A DNA stretch of 64,000 nt from Kitasatospora sp. DSM 101779 (GTDB taxonomy: Bacteria > Actinomycetota > Actinomycetes > Streptomycetales > Streptomycetaceae): assembly GCF_025655475.1 (NCBI RefSeq), contig NZ_JAHTIK010000001.1, forward strand, positions 4,304,443 to 4,368,442, given 5' to 3'. This document shows positions 1 to 10,448 of this stretch, one piece after another (position 1 is the first letter of the stretch; every line of letters starts with the position of its first letter). Both the position numbers and the translations under genes were made by a program. Below the pieces are notes generated by a model. It did not search any database and was not told the DNA's origin. It saw nothing but the letters and a program-made list of their open reading frames with translations.

Positions 1-1631
1 GAGTACGGCGCCGGCAGCCGGGCGGGGCGCCGGGCCGCGAGTCTCGCGGCGGACTCGCGGAGCCCGTCGGTGGTGAGGGCCCGCGGTGGCGGGGCGTCCC
101 GGCCGAGGGAGAGCACGGGTTGGCCGCGGGCCGCCAGCACGAAGGCCGGGCCGGGCGCCGGGGCGGCGGCGTGCGGACAGGACGGCGGCGGTCCGGGCGG
201 GGCCTGGTAGGCGACGGTGCGCAGGCCGTCGGCGCGCAGCGCCGCCTCGGCCGTCCACAGCCCGCGGGCGACCGGGCCGCCGCGGACGGCGAGCCGGCCG
301 CCCGGGGCCAGCCGTCCGGCTGCCAGACCGAAGAACTCCTGGCTGTGCGCCGCCCGGCCGTCCTCGCCGCGCGGCACCGGCAGGTCGGAGACGATCACGT
401 CGAAGGGCGGGTGCCCCGCGTGCCGGGTGCGGCGGAGCCAGGGGATCGGCTCGGCGTGCACCACCCGCACCCGGGGGTCGTCGTAGGCGTGCCCGGTGAG
501 GGCGGCGAGGGCCGGGTCACGGCGGACGAGGGCGGTGAGCGCCGCATCCGGCTCCACCACGACGACCTCGCGGACGGCGGAGTGCCGCAGCACCTCGCGC
601 ACCGCGGGCCCGCCGCCGCCCAGCACCAGGACCCGCCCGTTGGGCGTGCCGGCGAGGGCCGGGTGGACGAGGGCCTCGCTCTCCCGGTACTCGTCGGGGC
701 CGCAGACGGCCAGCCGCCCGCCGACGAAGAGCTCCAGCGGTCCGGTGGTGCCGGGCCCGCCGGCGAGCACGATCTCCTGGTCGCGGCCGGGCACCGTCAG
801 GCGGACCTGCGCCCCGTACAGGGCCTGCCGGGCGGCGCGCTCGATCGCGCCGGTGAACGCGGCCGCGCAGGCCAGCACGGCGAGCACCAGTCCGCAGCCG
901 GCCCAGAGCAGCAGCCGGGCCCGCGGCGGGGGCTCCTCGCGGAACAGCCACAGCACCACGGCCGCGCCGGCCACCGCGTTGACCGCGCCGGTGGCGAGCG
1001 CGCCGGCGGCCGGACCGAGCGCGGGCAGCAGCAGGAACGGGAAGGCCAGCCCGCCGATCAGCGCCCCCACGTAGTCGGCGGCGAACAGGTCGGCGACCGC
1101 CCGTCCGGCGTGCTCCCGGCGGATCCGCTGGACGAGCGTCATCAGCAGGGGGATCTCGGCGCCGATCAGCACCCCGATCAGGAAGGTGGTGACGGTCAGG
1201 CCGGCGGCGGCCGCCCGGTGGCCGTCCAGCCAGGCCCAGCAGGAGTACAGGGCGAGGACCGACAGCCCGCCGGTGAGTGCGAGCCCGCACTCCACCAGGG
1301 CGAAGGAGGTGGCGGGGCGGCGGGCCAGCCGTTTGGCGAGCAGTGAGCCGACGCCCATCGCGAAGACCATCACCGACAGCACGAGGGAGGTCTGGGTGAC
1401 CGAGTCGCCGAGCAGGGTCTGCCCGACGGCGACGAGCTCCAGCTCGTAGACGAGGCCGCAGGCGGCGCAGACGAAGGCGGCCAGCAGCACCAGCGGCCGG
1501 GCCAGCCGGCGGCGCACGCCGGGCGGGGCGGCGCCGCCGGTCCACGGCCGGGCGACGGGCCGGACGCGGGGTGCTTCGGCGCGGCCGTCGAGGCCCGGCC
1601 GAGCGGGTGGATCCGCCGGACGGTTGATCAT
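1..1631 (-). CDS. Membrane-bound spermidine-synthase-like protein (partial, 3' end missing)
   Basis: Polyamine aminopropyltransferase family protein that runs off the left edge, so its C-terminus and stop codon are not seen. About 543 codons are visible from an ATG at 1631. Roughly residues 45-260 are hydrophobic, with several membrane segments. A Rossmann-type methyltransferase-like domain follows, with GGGGPAVREVL near residue 337, VVVEPD just after it, and FDVIVSDLP near residue 410. This is the usual glycine-rich loop, acidic residue and Asp layout of spermidine synthases. The fusion to a membrane domain is common in actinobacteria, where the real substrate is often unproven. The DUF2617 gene lies just upstream on the same strand. 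Identity is good at family level; polyamine synthesis itself is inferred. Confidence 0.85.
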   Translation of the reverse strand, partial: MINRPADPPARPGLDGRAEAPRVRPVARPWTGGAAPPGVRRRLARPLVLLAAFVCAACGLVYELELVAVGQTLLGDSVTQTSLVLSVMVFAMGVGSLLAKRLARRPATSFALVECGLALTGGLSVLALYSCWAWLDGHRAAAAGLTVTTFLIGVLIGAEIPLLMTLVQRIRREHAGRAVADLFAADYVGALIGGLAFPFLLLPALGPAAGALATGAVNAVAGAAVVLWLFREEPPPRARLLLWAGCGLVLAVLACAAAFTGAIERAARQALYGAQVRLTVPGRDQEIVLAGGPGTTGPLELFVGGRLAVCGPDEYRESEALVHPALAGTPNGRVLVLGGGGPAVREVLRHSAVREVVVVEPDAALTALVRRDPALAALTGHAYDDPRVRVVHAEPIPWLRRTRHAGHPPFDVIVSDLPVPRGEDGRAAHSQEFFGLAAGRLAPGGRLAVRGGPVARGLWTAEAALRADGLRTVAYQAPPGPPPSCPHAAAPAPGPAFVLAARGQPVLSLGRDAPPPRALTTDGLRESAARLAARRPARLPAPY

Positions 1632-1746
1632 GCACAAACGCTAGCGACATCGACCGTCCGTGGCGGCACCCCTTGGAAGGACACCGCACCAGATGGAATT
1701 GACGGTTCGTCGGCGTTTCGCGGCTCCGCTGCTCCGTTCGCGTGAA

Positions 1747-2307
1747 TCACCGGCCCTCGGCCGCCCCGCCGGCCCCCTGCAGCACCAGTGCGGAGCGGGT
1801 ACACACCAGTCGGCCTTCCTGCGGGTAGGCGTGCCAGGTGCGCCAGAGCACCCGGTGCTCACCGCACTGAGCGACCAGGGCGGTGAAGGCGCACGGGTCG
1901 CCGGGGAAGATGCCCGCCAGGCCGTGGGGGTGCTCGGCCACCAGGGCCAGCAGTTCCTGCGCGCGGGCCGCGAAGGTGTGTGCGGACAACTCCTCGATCC
2001 GGGCCGCGAACTCGTACTCCCAGCCCGCCACCCGCTCGGCCACCCGGGCGGGCAGCGGGGTGCGGCGGCCGGGCAGGCAGGCCACCGTCTCCAGGCAGTC
2101 GCCCGGTCCGGCGGCCACCACCACCTGGTGCGAGGCCCCGAGCAGGCGCAGTTGCAGGGTGGCCGTGCCGAGCCCGGCGGCGCCGCCGGGCTCGGCGTCG
2201 AAGCTCAGCTCCCGCACGGCCAGCGCCGGCAGCGGCTCGCCGCCCAACTGCCAGGCGAGGTCGCCGGCGCGGGTGTCCGTGTACGAGGTCTGCAGTGTGG
2301 TGAGCAT
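1747..2307 (-). CDS. DUF2617 family protein
   Basis: 186 aa, ATG at 2307. It reads as a compact soluble domain rich in Leu, Ala and Val with no signal peptide or membrane segment. The pattern (an LTTLQTSYTDTRA start, a central AGPGDCLETVACLPG and a C-terminal WRTWHAYPQEGRLVCTR stretch) matches my memory of the actinobacterial DUF2617 family, for which no function is known to me. It sits about 115 bp upstream of the spermidine-synthase-like gene on the same strand, a pairing that suggests a shared, uncharacterised role. The start codon is supported by clean codon bias beginning there. No clear ribosome-binding site was seen. Confidence 0.75.
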   Translation of the reverse strand: MLTTLQTSYTDTRAGDLAWQLGGEPLPALAVRELSFDAEPGGAAGLGTATLQLRLLGASHQVVVAAGPGDCLETVACLPGRRTPLPARVAERVAGWEYEFAARIEELSAHTFAARAQELLALVAEHPHGLAGIFPGDPCAFTALVAQCGEHRVLWRTWHAYPQEGRLVCTRSALVLQGAGGAAEGR

Positions 2308-2888
2308 GCTCGGCTCCGCGTTTCAAACTCCGTAACGCGCCCGCCGTCAGCGTCCGACTCCACCGACGGGCCGGCGTTCGAGGCTGTGCGGTCCAGGACG
2401 CGGCCGACCGTGGAAGGAAGGATTCCGGCTGGAGACTCAGCAGCAGAGAAGCACGAATTCTGCGGGTCCGTCGGGGATTTACCCATCCTCGACCAGCATT
2501 CACCGTTCCGGGTGGAGCCGTCGGCGCACCCCGGTCATTCGGGGTGTCGACTCTGCGAACCGTGTTCCCATGCACCCGCGCACGCGCCGTCCGCGCCGGC
2601 GATGCGCCCCGCGTACCCGCTCGCCCGTTCGACCTCCCGGATCCACCGCTCCGTGCGGCGCAGCGGTGCGACCACTCGTCGGTCAAGGAATGGCGGAGCC
2701 TCACTCGGTACTCGTGCGGACGTTCATGCTTGTTGCCGCGGCGATCGGGCCGAGCCGCCCATCGCACCCGCGCCCTGACCGTCCGAGACGCCCGACGCGG
2801 GACTGTCGCCATCCTGCTTCGCGGCGACGAAACGCCGCCCCGCACTCGACGGGCCGGCGTGGAACGGCCCAGTGGCGTGCGCGCGCCG
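2308..2888. other. 581-bp intergenic stretch without a supported gene
   Basis: Open frames here are short, arginine-rich and switch frame, which is typical shadow or noncoding sequence. Base composition is visibly less GC-biased than in the flanking genes. A small dyad, CACCCCG-N6-CGGGGTG, lies at 2527-2546. The region must hold the promoter of the DUF2617 gene and the 3' end of the aminotransferase transcript. I could not assign either with confidence. Confidence 0.5.
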
Positions 2889-4049
2889 TCAGAGCCGCTG
2901 CAGGCGGGCGACGGCCTCCTGGAGGACCTCGTCGCGCTTGCAGAAGGTGAAGCGGACGAGGGAGCGGCCCTCGTCGGTGTTGTCGTAGAAGACGGCGTTG
3001 GGGATGGCCACCACGCCGCAGCGCTCGGGCAGGGAGCGGCAGAACTCGGCGCCGTCCTTCTCGCCGAGCGGGGTGATGTCGGTGGTGATGAAGTACGTGC
3101 CCTCGGGCCGGAACACCCGGAATCCCGCCGCTGACAGCCCCTCGGAGAGGAGCTCCCGCTTGCGCGTCAGGTCGGCGCGGAAGGTCTCGAAGTAGCTGTC
3201 CGGCAGTCGCAGCGCCTCGGCCACCGCGTACTGGAAGGGGCCGGCAGAGACGTAGGTCAGGTACTGCTTGGCGGTGCGAACGGCGGCCACCAGCTCGGGG
3301 GCGCCGGTGACCCAGCCGACCTTCCAGCCGGTGAAGGAGAAGGTCTTGCCGGCGGAGGAGATCGAGACGGTGCGCTCGCGCATGCCCGGCAGGGCGGCGA
3401 TCGGGTGGTGGCCGCCGCTGAAGACCAGGTGCTCGTAGACCTCGTCGGTGACCACCAACAGGTCGTGCTCGACGGCGAGTTCGGCGATGGCGCGGAGCTC
3501 GTCGGGGTTCAGTACGAGGCCGGTCGGGTTGTGCGGGGTGTTGATCAGCAGTAGCCGGGTGCGCGGGGTGATCAGTGCGCGCAGCTCGTCCAGGTCGGGG
3601 CGGAAGGCCGGCGGGCGCAGGGTGAGCGGCACCCGGACGGCCCCGGCCATGGCGATGCAGGCGGCGTAGGAGTCGTAGAAGGGCTCGAAGGCGATCACCT
3701 CGTCGCCGGGCTCCAGCAGGGCCAGCAGCGCGGCGGCGATGGCCTCGGTGGCGCCGGCGGTGACGAGCACCTCGGTGTCCGGGTCGTGGGTCAGTCCGTA
3801 GAACCGCTGCTGGTGCTCGGCGATCGCGGTGCGCAGCTCGGGGATGCCGGGCCCGGGCGGGTACTGGTTGCCGCGGCCCTCACGCAGCGCCCGCACCGCG
3901 GCCTCGCGGACCTCCTCGGGCCCGTCGGTGTCGGGGAAGCCCTGCCCGAGGTTGATCGAGCCGGTCGCCGTGGCCAGGGCGGACATCTCCGCGAAGATCG
4001 TCGTGCCGAGGCCGGACAGGCGGCGGTTGAGCAGGGGCCGGGCTTCCAT
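2889..4049 (-). CDS. PLP-dependent aminotransferase, class I/II
   Basis: 386 aa. Fold-type I aminotransferase that transfers an amino group between an amino acid and a 2-oxo acid using pyridoxal phosphate. The N-terminus INLGQGFPDTDGPEEV, the NTPHNPTG segment, TDEVYEHLVF, and the PLP-lysine motif SSAGKTFSFTGWKVGW are all present. FRPEGTYFITTDITPLG and a C-terminal VRFTFCK follow, as in the kynurenine/methionine/aspartate aminotransferase subgroup. The ATG at 4049 is chosen over an upstream in-frame start because GGAGATCC sits 2 bp before it and the upstream extension is low-complexity. It is a single gene; exact substrate preference cannot be read from the sequence. Confidence 0.92.
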   Translation of the reverse strand: MEARPLLNRRLSGLGTTIFAEMSALATATGSINLGQGFPDTDGPEEVREAAVRALREGRGNQYPPGPGIPELRTAIAEHQQRFYGLTHDPDTEVLVTAGATEAIAAALLALLEPGDEVIAFEPFYDSYAACIAMAGAVRVPLTLRPPAFRPDLDELRALITPRTRLLLINTPHNPTGLVLNPDELRAIAELAVEHDLLVVTDEVYEHLVFSGGHHPIAALPGMRERTVSISSAGKTFSFTGWKVGWVTGAPELVAAVRTAKQYLTYVSAGPFQYAVAEALRLPDSYFETFRADLTRKRELLSEGLSAAGFRVFRPEGTYFITTDITPLGEKDGAEFCRSLPERCGVVAIPNAVFYDNTDEGRSLVRFTFCKRDEVLQEAVARLQRL

Positions 4050-4164
4050 GGGATCTCCAGCGGTGTCGTCGGCGGCTGCGCCCACCGTAGTGCCCGGACC
4101 GGGCGCTTCCCAGTGGCCGTCCCGGTGGCCGATCGTGGAGCCGCCGCCGGCGCGGCCGGGAACG

Positions 4165-4206
4165 GGTCGGGCCCGCACCCCGGCGTACCGGGGTGCGGGC
4201 CCGACC
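4165..4206 (-). terminator. Strong hairpin downstream of the YbjN gene
   Basis: Perfect 19-bp stem GGTCGGGCCCGCACCCCGG with a 4-nt loop, 15 bp past the stop of the minus-strand YbjN gene. There is no U-tract, as usual for actinomycete terminators. Confidence 0.85.
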
Positions 4207-4221
4207 GCGGACCTGGCGGGA

Positions 4222-4776
4222 TCAGGCGTCCTCGCCGCCGTCCTCGGGCTTGTCGCCCTCCTCGATGTCGTCCTGCAGACCGAGGCGCTCGATCATCCAC
4301 TGCTCGAAGCCGACCGAGGCCTGCGTCCAGTTCGCGGTGGTGGTCACGAAGTACTCCAGGCTCACACCGGTGCCGATGATCATCTGCGACTCGCCGATCA
4401 GGCGGACGACGCCGTCCTCGTGGGTGTGGGTGTAGACCTTCGGCCAGAGGGTCTCGCGGTTCCACTCGTCGACGAGGTCGAGGATCTCGCCCTTGCGCTC
4501 CAGCGGGTACGCACGGTCGTAGAAGGCGCGGACCGCGAAGAGCTCCTTCTGGTCGCCGCGGAACATGTAGTAGACGCGGAAGCCCTCCCAGGGAGCGGTG
4601 AGGTCGCCCTCCTCGTCGACCACGTGCTTCAGCTGCATCTGGTCCAGCAGCTGGGCCACCAGGTTCTGGTCAGGCACGATCACCGGCGGGGGGCCGGACG
4701 GGGCGCCGCCGGGCTGGCCGCCCTGCGGCGGCTGGGGCGCGCCGAACGACGGGATGGACGACGGGTCGATGCTCAT
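4222..4776 (-). CDS. YbjN domain-containing protein
   Basis: 184 aa. The first ~30 residues are a Pro/Gly/Gln-rich tail. The rest is a YbjN-type domain (type III secretion chaperone-like fold) with FRVYYMFRGDQKELFAVRAFYDRAYPLERKGEILDLVDEWNRE. It ends in an acidic tail (EEGDKPEDGGEDA). Members are small cytosolic proteins conserved in actinobacteria. In other bacteria YbjN is linked to stress and motility, but the biochemical role is unknown. The start at 4776 has GAGGACCCC directly before it, and longer in-frame starts lack this. A strong terminator follows. Confidence 0.85.
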   Translation of the reverse strand: MSIDPSSIPSFGAPQPPQGGQPGGAPSGPPPVIVPDQNLVAQLLDQMQLKHVVDEEGDLTAPWEGFRVYYMFRGDQKELFAVRAFYDRAYPLERKGEILDLVDEWNRETLWPKVYTHTHEDGVVRLIGESQMIIGTGVSLEYFVTTTANWTQASVGFEQWMIERLGLQDDIEEGDKPEDGGEDA

Positions 4777-4896
4777 GGGGTCCTCAATCTCACAGCACGG
4801 GTGGTCGGCGATGAGAGACCGCCTCCATGTCCCATCCTGCCTCATCCCGCGCCGCGGGCACAGGGGCTCCCGGCGGTGGCGGGGCGGGTCGGCGCC

Positions 4897-4911
4897 GGGC
4901 GGCTGCCGCCC
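4897..4911 (-). terminator. Short hairpin after the crystallin-like gene
   Basis: GGGCGG-CTG-CCGCCC directly after the stop codon of the minus-strand gene ending at 4915. The stem is only 6 bp, so this is a modest call. Confidence 0.4.
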
Positions 4912-4914
4912 TGG

Positions 4915-5268
4915 TCAGAAGATCTGCAGCCAGCGCACGGTGCCCTCGGCGCCGTTGTCGTAGTAGTGGTCGTCCTCCCAGGTCCACGGGTCGAGATGCC
5001 GGGTCACCCCGCCGTTCACGCTGGTGTAGTAGTACAGCAGGTTGTTGCCGGAGTAGACGTTGTCGACGTTGTAGATGGTCACGTCCGCGTAGCCGGCGTT
5101 GGCGAAGCACAGGTGACCCGACCACCCGTAGTTGTAGATGTTGACGAAGTCCATCCGGCCGTTGCAGCTGACCCGGTTGATCGCCGAGGCCCCGGTGGCG
5201 GGGAGGGCGAGCACGAGGGCCGCGGCGGCCGCCGCGGTGAGGGCGGCCTGCTTCCATCGGCGTGTCAT
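4915..5268 (-). CDS. Secreted beta/gamma-crystallin-like small protein
   Basis: 117 aa. It starts with a classical signal peptide (RR, then an Ala/Leu-rich core, ending ATGASA near residue 28). The mature part of about 88 residues is rich in Tyr, Asn and Trp and has two Cys (SCNGRMDF, HLCFANAG) that could pair. The pattern of an FVNIYNYG strand, CFANAG, then TIYNVDNVYSGNN resembles the beta/gamma-crystallin fold of Streptomyces killer-toxin-like proteins, so an extracellular role is expected. Whether it is toxic is unknown. A small hairpin follows the stop, and the gene is divergent from the XRE regulator. Start chosen at 5268 because it gives a well-formed signal peptide. Confidence 0.72.
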   Translation of the reverse strand: MTRRWKQAALTAAAAAALVLALPATGASAINRVSCNGRMDFVNIYNYGWSGHLCFANAGYADVTIYNVDNVYSGNNLLYYYTSVNGGVTRHLDPWTWEDDHYYDNGAEGTVRWLQIF

Positions 5269-5562
5269 GGCGGTCACCGTTCCTGTGCGGGGCCGGACGG
5301 GCCGGCCGGGCGGTCGTGGCGGACGGGAGTTTGGCAACCGGGCCGTCGGCCGGGCCAGGTGGTTGACAGGACGTTGAACGGCAGAACGACCGGTCGGTAC
5401 GGACAAACCAGCCTCTTGAGTGATTCATGTCACGCTGTGGACGATCCGAACGCGTTGCCGCCCGCCACGGCGGCGGTTAGTTTGCGGTGCAACCCTCCCG
5501 GCGGTGACAAGTGCCGCCGCCGGACGTCAGGTTGGGTGCATCGACTGACGAGGAGTCGTACG

Positions 5563-5850
5563 GTGGGGGATTTCGGGGCGGGGGCGCCGCAGGACCGGCT
5601 GGGGACGCTGCTGCGCAGCATCCGGCTGGACCGGGGGATGACCCAGGAGGAGCTGGGGGCGGCGTCCGGCATGAGCGTGCGGTCCATCCGCGATCTGGAA
5701 CGCGGGGTCTCCTGCCCGCGGATCTCGACGCTCCGGCTGCTCGCGCACACCTGGCAGCTGTCGGAGGCGCAGCGCGCCGAGCTGCACCGGCTGGCCAGGG
5801 CCAAGCGCGACGGTGCGGGAGCCGACCAGGGGAGCGGAGTGCACCGGTGA
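5563..5850 (+). CDS. XRE-family helix-turn-helix regulator (small)
   Basis: 95 aa from GTG at 5563, with GAGGAG about 8 bp upstream. It is a single Cro/C1-type HTH domain: LGTLLRSIRLDRGMTQEELGAASGMSV, then RSIRDLERG. A short C-terminal helix (EAQRAELHRLARAKR) follows. It is the N-terminal DNA-binding part of the larger AfsR/SARP-accompanying or NB-ARC regulators, standing alone here. Its stop overlaps the GTG of the next gene (GTGA), so the lipoprotein should be translationally coupled. The target is unknown; autoregulation of this pair is a reasonable guess. Confidence 0.8.
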   Translation: MGDFGAGAPQDRLGTLLRSIRLDRGMTQEELGAASGMSVRSIRDLERGVSCPRISTLRLLAHTWQLSEAQRAELHRLARAKRDGAGADQGSGVHR

Positions 5851-6706
5851 GAGCAGTCGCCGGGCGGCGGGCCGCCGCAGCGGCGGTGGTGCTGCTCGCG
5901 CTCGCCGGATGCGGCGGGGGAGGGGGCGGCACGGCCGCCCCGGCGCTCACGCCGCCCGCGCTCGGGGCGCCCACCGCCCCGCCGACGGGGCGCGAGGGGA
6001 TGCTGGCCCTGCCGCTGTCGGCGTACGGCTCGGACCGCGAGCAGAACGCCCGGCGGGAGCAGGCCGTCCGCGCGCTGACCGCCGACTGCATGCACGCGGC
6101 AGGCTGGGCGGACTTCACCAGGGACGACGCGGTGGACAGCGGCGGTGAGGTCCCCGATGCGTCGGCACTGCCGGCCGGGGCTTTCGGCTACCTGCGGGCC
6201 GAGGTGGCCGCCGTCCAGGGCTTCCACGGTCCGAGCGCGGCGGCGCCGGTGCGCACGCCGAGGCCGCCGGCCTCCGAGGCGGAGGGCGCGGCGGCCCAGG
6301 AGTGCGTGAAGAAGGCGCTGGCCGCCGTCCGGCCGGCCGACTCCGCTGGTTCCGAGCTGGTGGCCGCGCTGTTCGGCCGGTCGCTGGAGGCGACCGGCCG
6401 GGACGCCCGGGTGGTCGCGGCCACCCGGGTCTGGTCGGCCTGCATAAGGACGCGGGCTTCGCCGACACCACCCCGGACGGCCTGGTCGCCCGCTACCACG
6501 GCCCCGGCCGGCCGACCGCCGAGGAACTGGCCGCGGCCACCGCGGACGAGCGCTGCACCGCGGCCGGCAACCTGGCCGGGATCTGGTTCGCGGTGCTGGC
6601 CGGCTACCAGCGGCAGCTGATCGCCGCCAACCAGGAGAGGCTGGCGGCGTACCGGAGGTCGGTCGACGAACAGGCGGTGCGGCTCACCCGGGTCGTCGGG
6701 GCCTGA
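5847..6706 (+). pseudogene. Lipoprotein gene interrupted by a frameshift
   Basis: The reading frame starts at GTG 5847, overlapping the XRE stop. It encodes a lipoprotein signal with lipobox LALAGC (Cys22), then a Gly-rich linker. Coding character continues in this frame to about 6444 (VVAATRVWSAC), then moves to another frame from KDAGFADTTPDGL to VGA and a stop at 6706. The break lies at tgcat/aagga (6441-6450), where one missing base would restore Cys-Met-Lys-Asp-Ala-Gly. The repaired protein (~286 aa) has an internal repeat, CMHAAGWADF near the N-terminus and C(M)KDAGFAD after the break, which supports the repair. It is either a true pseudogene or a single-base sequencing error. Function of the intact lipoprotein is unknown. 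Confidence 0.8.
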
Positions 6707-6711
6707 CCTGC

Positions 6712-6736
6712 GCCGGCCGGGCGGGGCCCGGCCGGC
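6712..6736. terminator. Bidirectional hairpin between lipoprotein gene and clpB
   Basis: GCCGGCCGGGC-GGG-GCCCGGCCGGC, an 11-bp perfect stem in the 36 bp between two convergent stop codons. Confidence 0.8.
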
Positions 6737-6742
6737 CGCACG

Positions 6743-9346
<2,604 letters not shown>

Positions 9347-9393
9347 TGGTGGCGTTCTCCTTCCGTTCGGGCATCGAGTCTGCCTCGTACAGC

Positions 9394-9423
9394 ATCCAGT
9401 AAGTTGAGTCTATTTCGCTCAAC
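9394..9423 (-). promoter_or_regulatory. clpB promoter with HspR operator (HAIR)
   Basis: Inverted repeat GTTGAGT-N7-GCTCAAC at 9403-9423, matching the HspR-associated inverted repeat consensus CTTGAGT-N7-ACTCAAG closely. Reading the minus strand, TTGAGC (9422-9417) and CTGGAT (9399-9394) form -35 and -10 boxes with a 17-bp spacer, so the repeat covers the -35 box. Repression by HspR with DnaK as co-repressor is the known Streptomyces mechanism. Here it is inferred from the site. Confidence 0.9.
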
Positions 9424-9463
9424 CCTTCCCGGTCCAGTGGGTACCGGTCCTGTCACCCGCTGT

Positions 9464-10378
9464 TCATCCCCGCCGAGTGGGCTCCCTGGTCAGGCCCAGC
9501 AGCAGCCGCGCCGGGCCGGCCGGCCGGCGTCCGACCGGCCAGACCGCCCGCAGCGGCCGGTGCAGGTCGAGGCCCTCGACCGGCACCGCCACCAGGCGCC
9601 GGGTCGCCAGTTCCTCGACGACGGCCAGCTCGGAGAGGCAGACCGGACCGGCGCCGGTCATCGCCGCGGCCTTCAGCGCCGTCGACGAGGCCAGTTCCAG
9701 GCGGGGCGGCGCCGTCCCGCCGTGAGGGGCGAGCGCCTGGTCGAGCACCTCGCGGGTGCCCGAACCGGGCTCCCGGAGCACCAGCGGGGTGGCCGCCAGC
9801 TCGGCCGGGGCGAGCGGTCTGCGGCGGCGGGCCCACGGGTGCTCCGGCGCCACGACCACGACCAGCCGGTCGGCGGCCACCACCGCGCCGGCCAGCCCCG
9901 GCGGGGCGCTCGCCCCCTCCACGAAGCCGAGGTCGGCGTCGCCCGCCAGGACGTGCGCCGCCACGTCCGCCGAGTTGGCCGTCCGCAGGGTCACCGCGGT
10001 GTCCGGGCTCACCTCGTTCAGGGCCAGCAGCCACCCCGGCATCAGGTACTCGGCCACGGTCAGGCTCGCCACCACCACCAGTCGGGCGTCCCGGCGGCCG
10101 CGCAGCGCGTCGATCCCGGCGTCCAGCGCCTGCGCGGCCTCGACCACGTGGCGCGCCCACTCGACCACCAGCAGCCCGGCCTCGGTGGGCCGCGAGCCGC
10201 GCGGGGAGCGCTCCAGCAGGGCGACGCCGATCTGCCGCTCCATCCCGCGGATCCGGGCGCTCGCGGCGGGCTGGCTCACCCCGAGTTCGGCGGCGGCCCG
10301 TCCGACGCTGCCCAGCCGGGCGACCGCCAGCAGCAGCTCCAGGGCGCCGATGTCGGGGACCCGCGACGAGAGAGGCAT
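9464..10378 (-). CDS. LysR-family transcriptional regulator
   Basis: 304 aa. The N-terminal winged HTH has the LysR signature (LELLLAVARLGSVGRAAAELGVSQPAASARIRGMERQ), and the rest is the periplasmic-binding-protein-like effector domain (LVVVASLTVAEYLMPGWLLAL onward). It is divergent from the TDT transporter with only about 70 bp between the starts, the typical layout for a LysR protein controlling its neighbour. The effector is probably a small organic or inorganic anion handled by the transporter, but this is inference. The 3' end lies next to the clpB control region. Confidence 0.93.
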   Translation of the reverse strand: MPLSSRVPDIGALELLLAVARLGSVGRAAAELGVSQPAASARIRGMERQIGVALLERSPRGSRPTEAGLLVVEWARHVVEAAQALDAGIDALRGRRDARLVVVASLTVAEYLMPGWLLALNEVSPDTAVTLRTANSADVAAHVLAGDADLGFVEGASAPPGLAGAVVAADRLVVVVAPEHPWARRRRPLAPAELAATPLVLREPGSGTREVLDQALAPHGGTAPPRLELASSTALKAAAMTGAGPVCLSELAVVEELATRRLVAVPVEGLDLHRPLRAVWPVGRRPAGPARLLLGLTREPTRRG

Positions 10379-10448
10379 AGAGCCAGGTTATGTCCTCATA
10401 GATCGCGGGCGGCTACCGATCGGCCGGCCCGCGGCGGAGGCTGCTGCC

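Noticed and set aside
1859..2845. 328-codon minus-strand frame through the DUF2617 gene and upstream region
   Set aside because: Arginine-rich and out of frame with the well-supported DUF2617 gene; no start signal.
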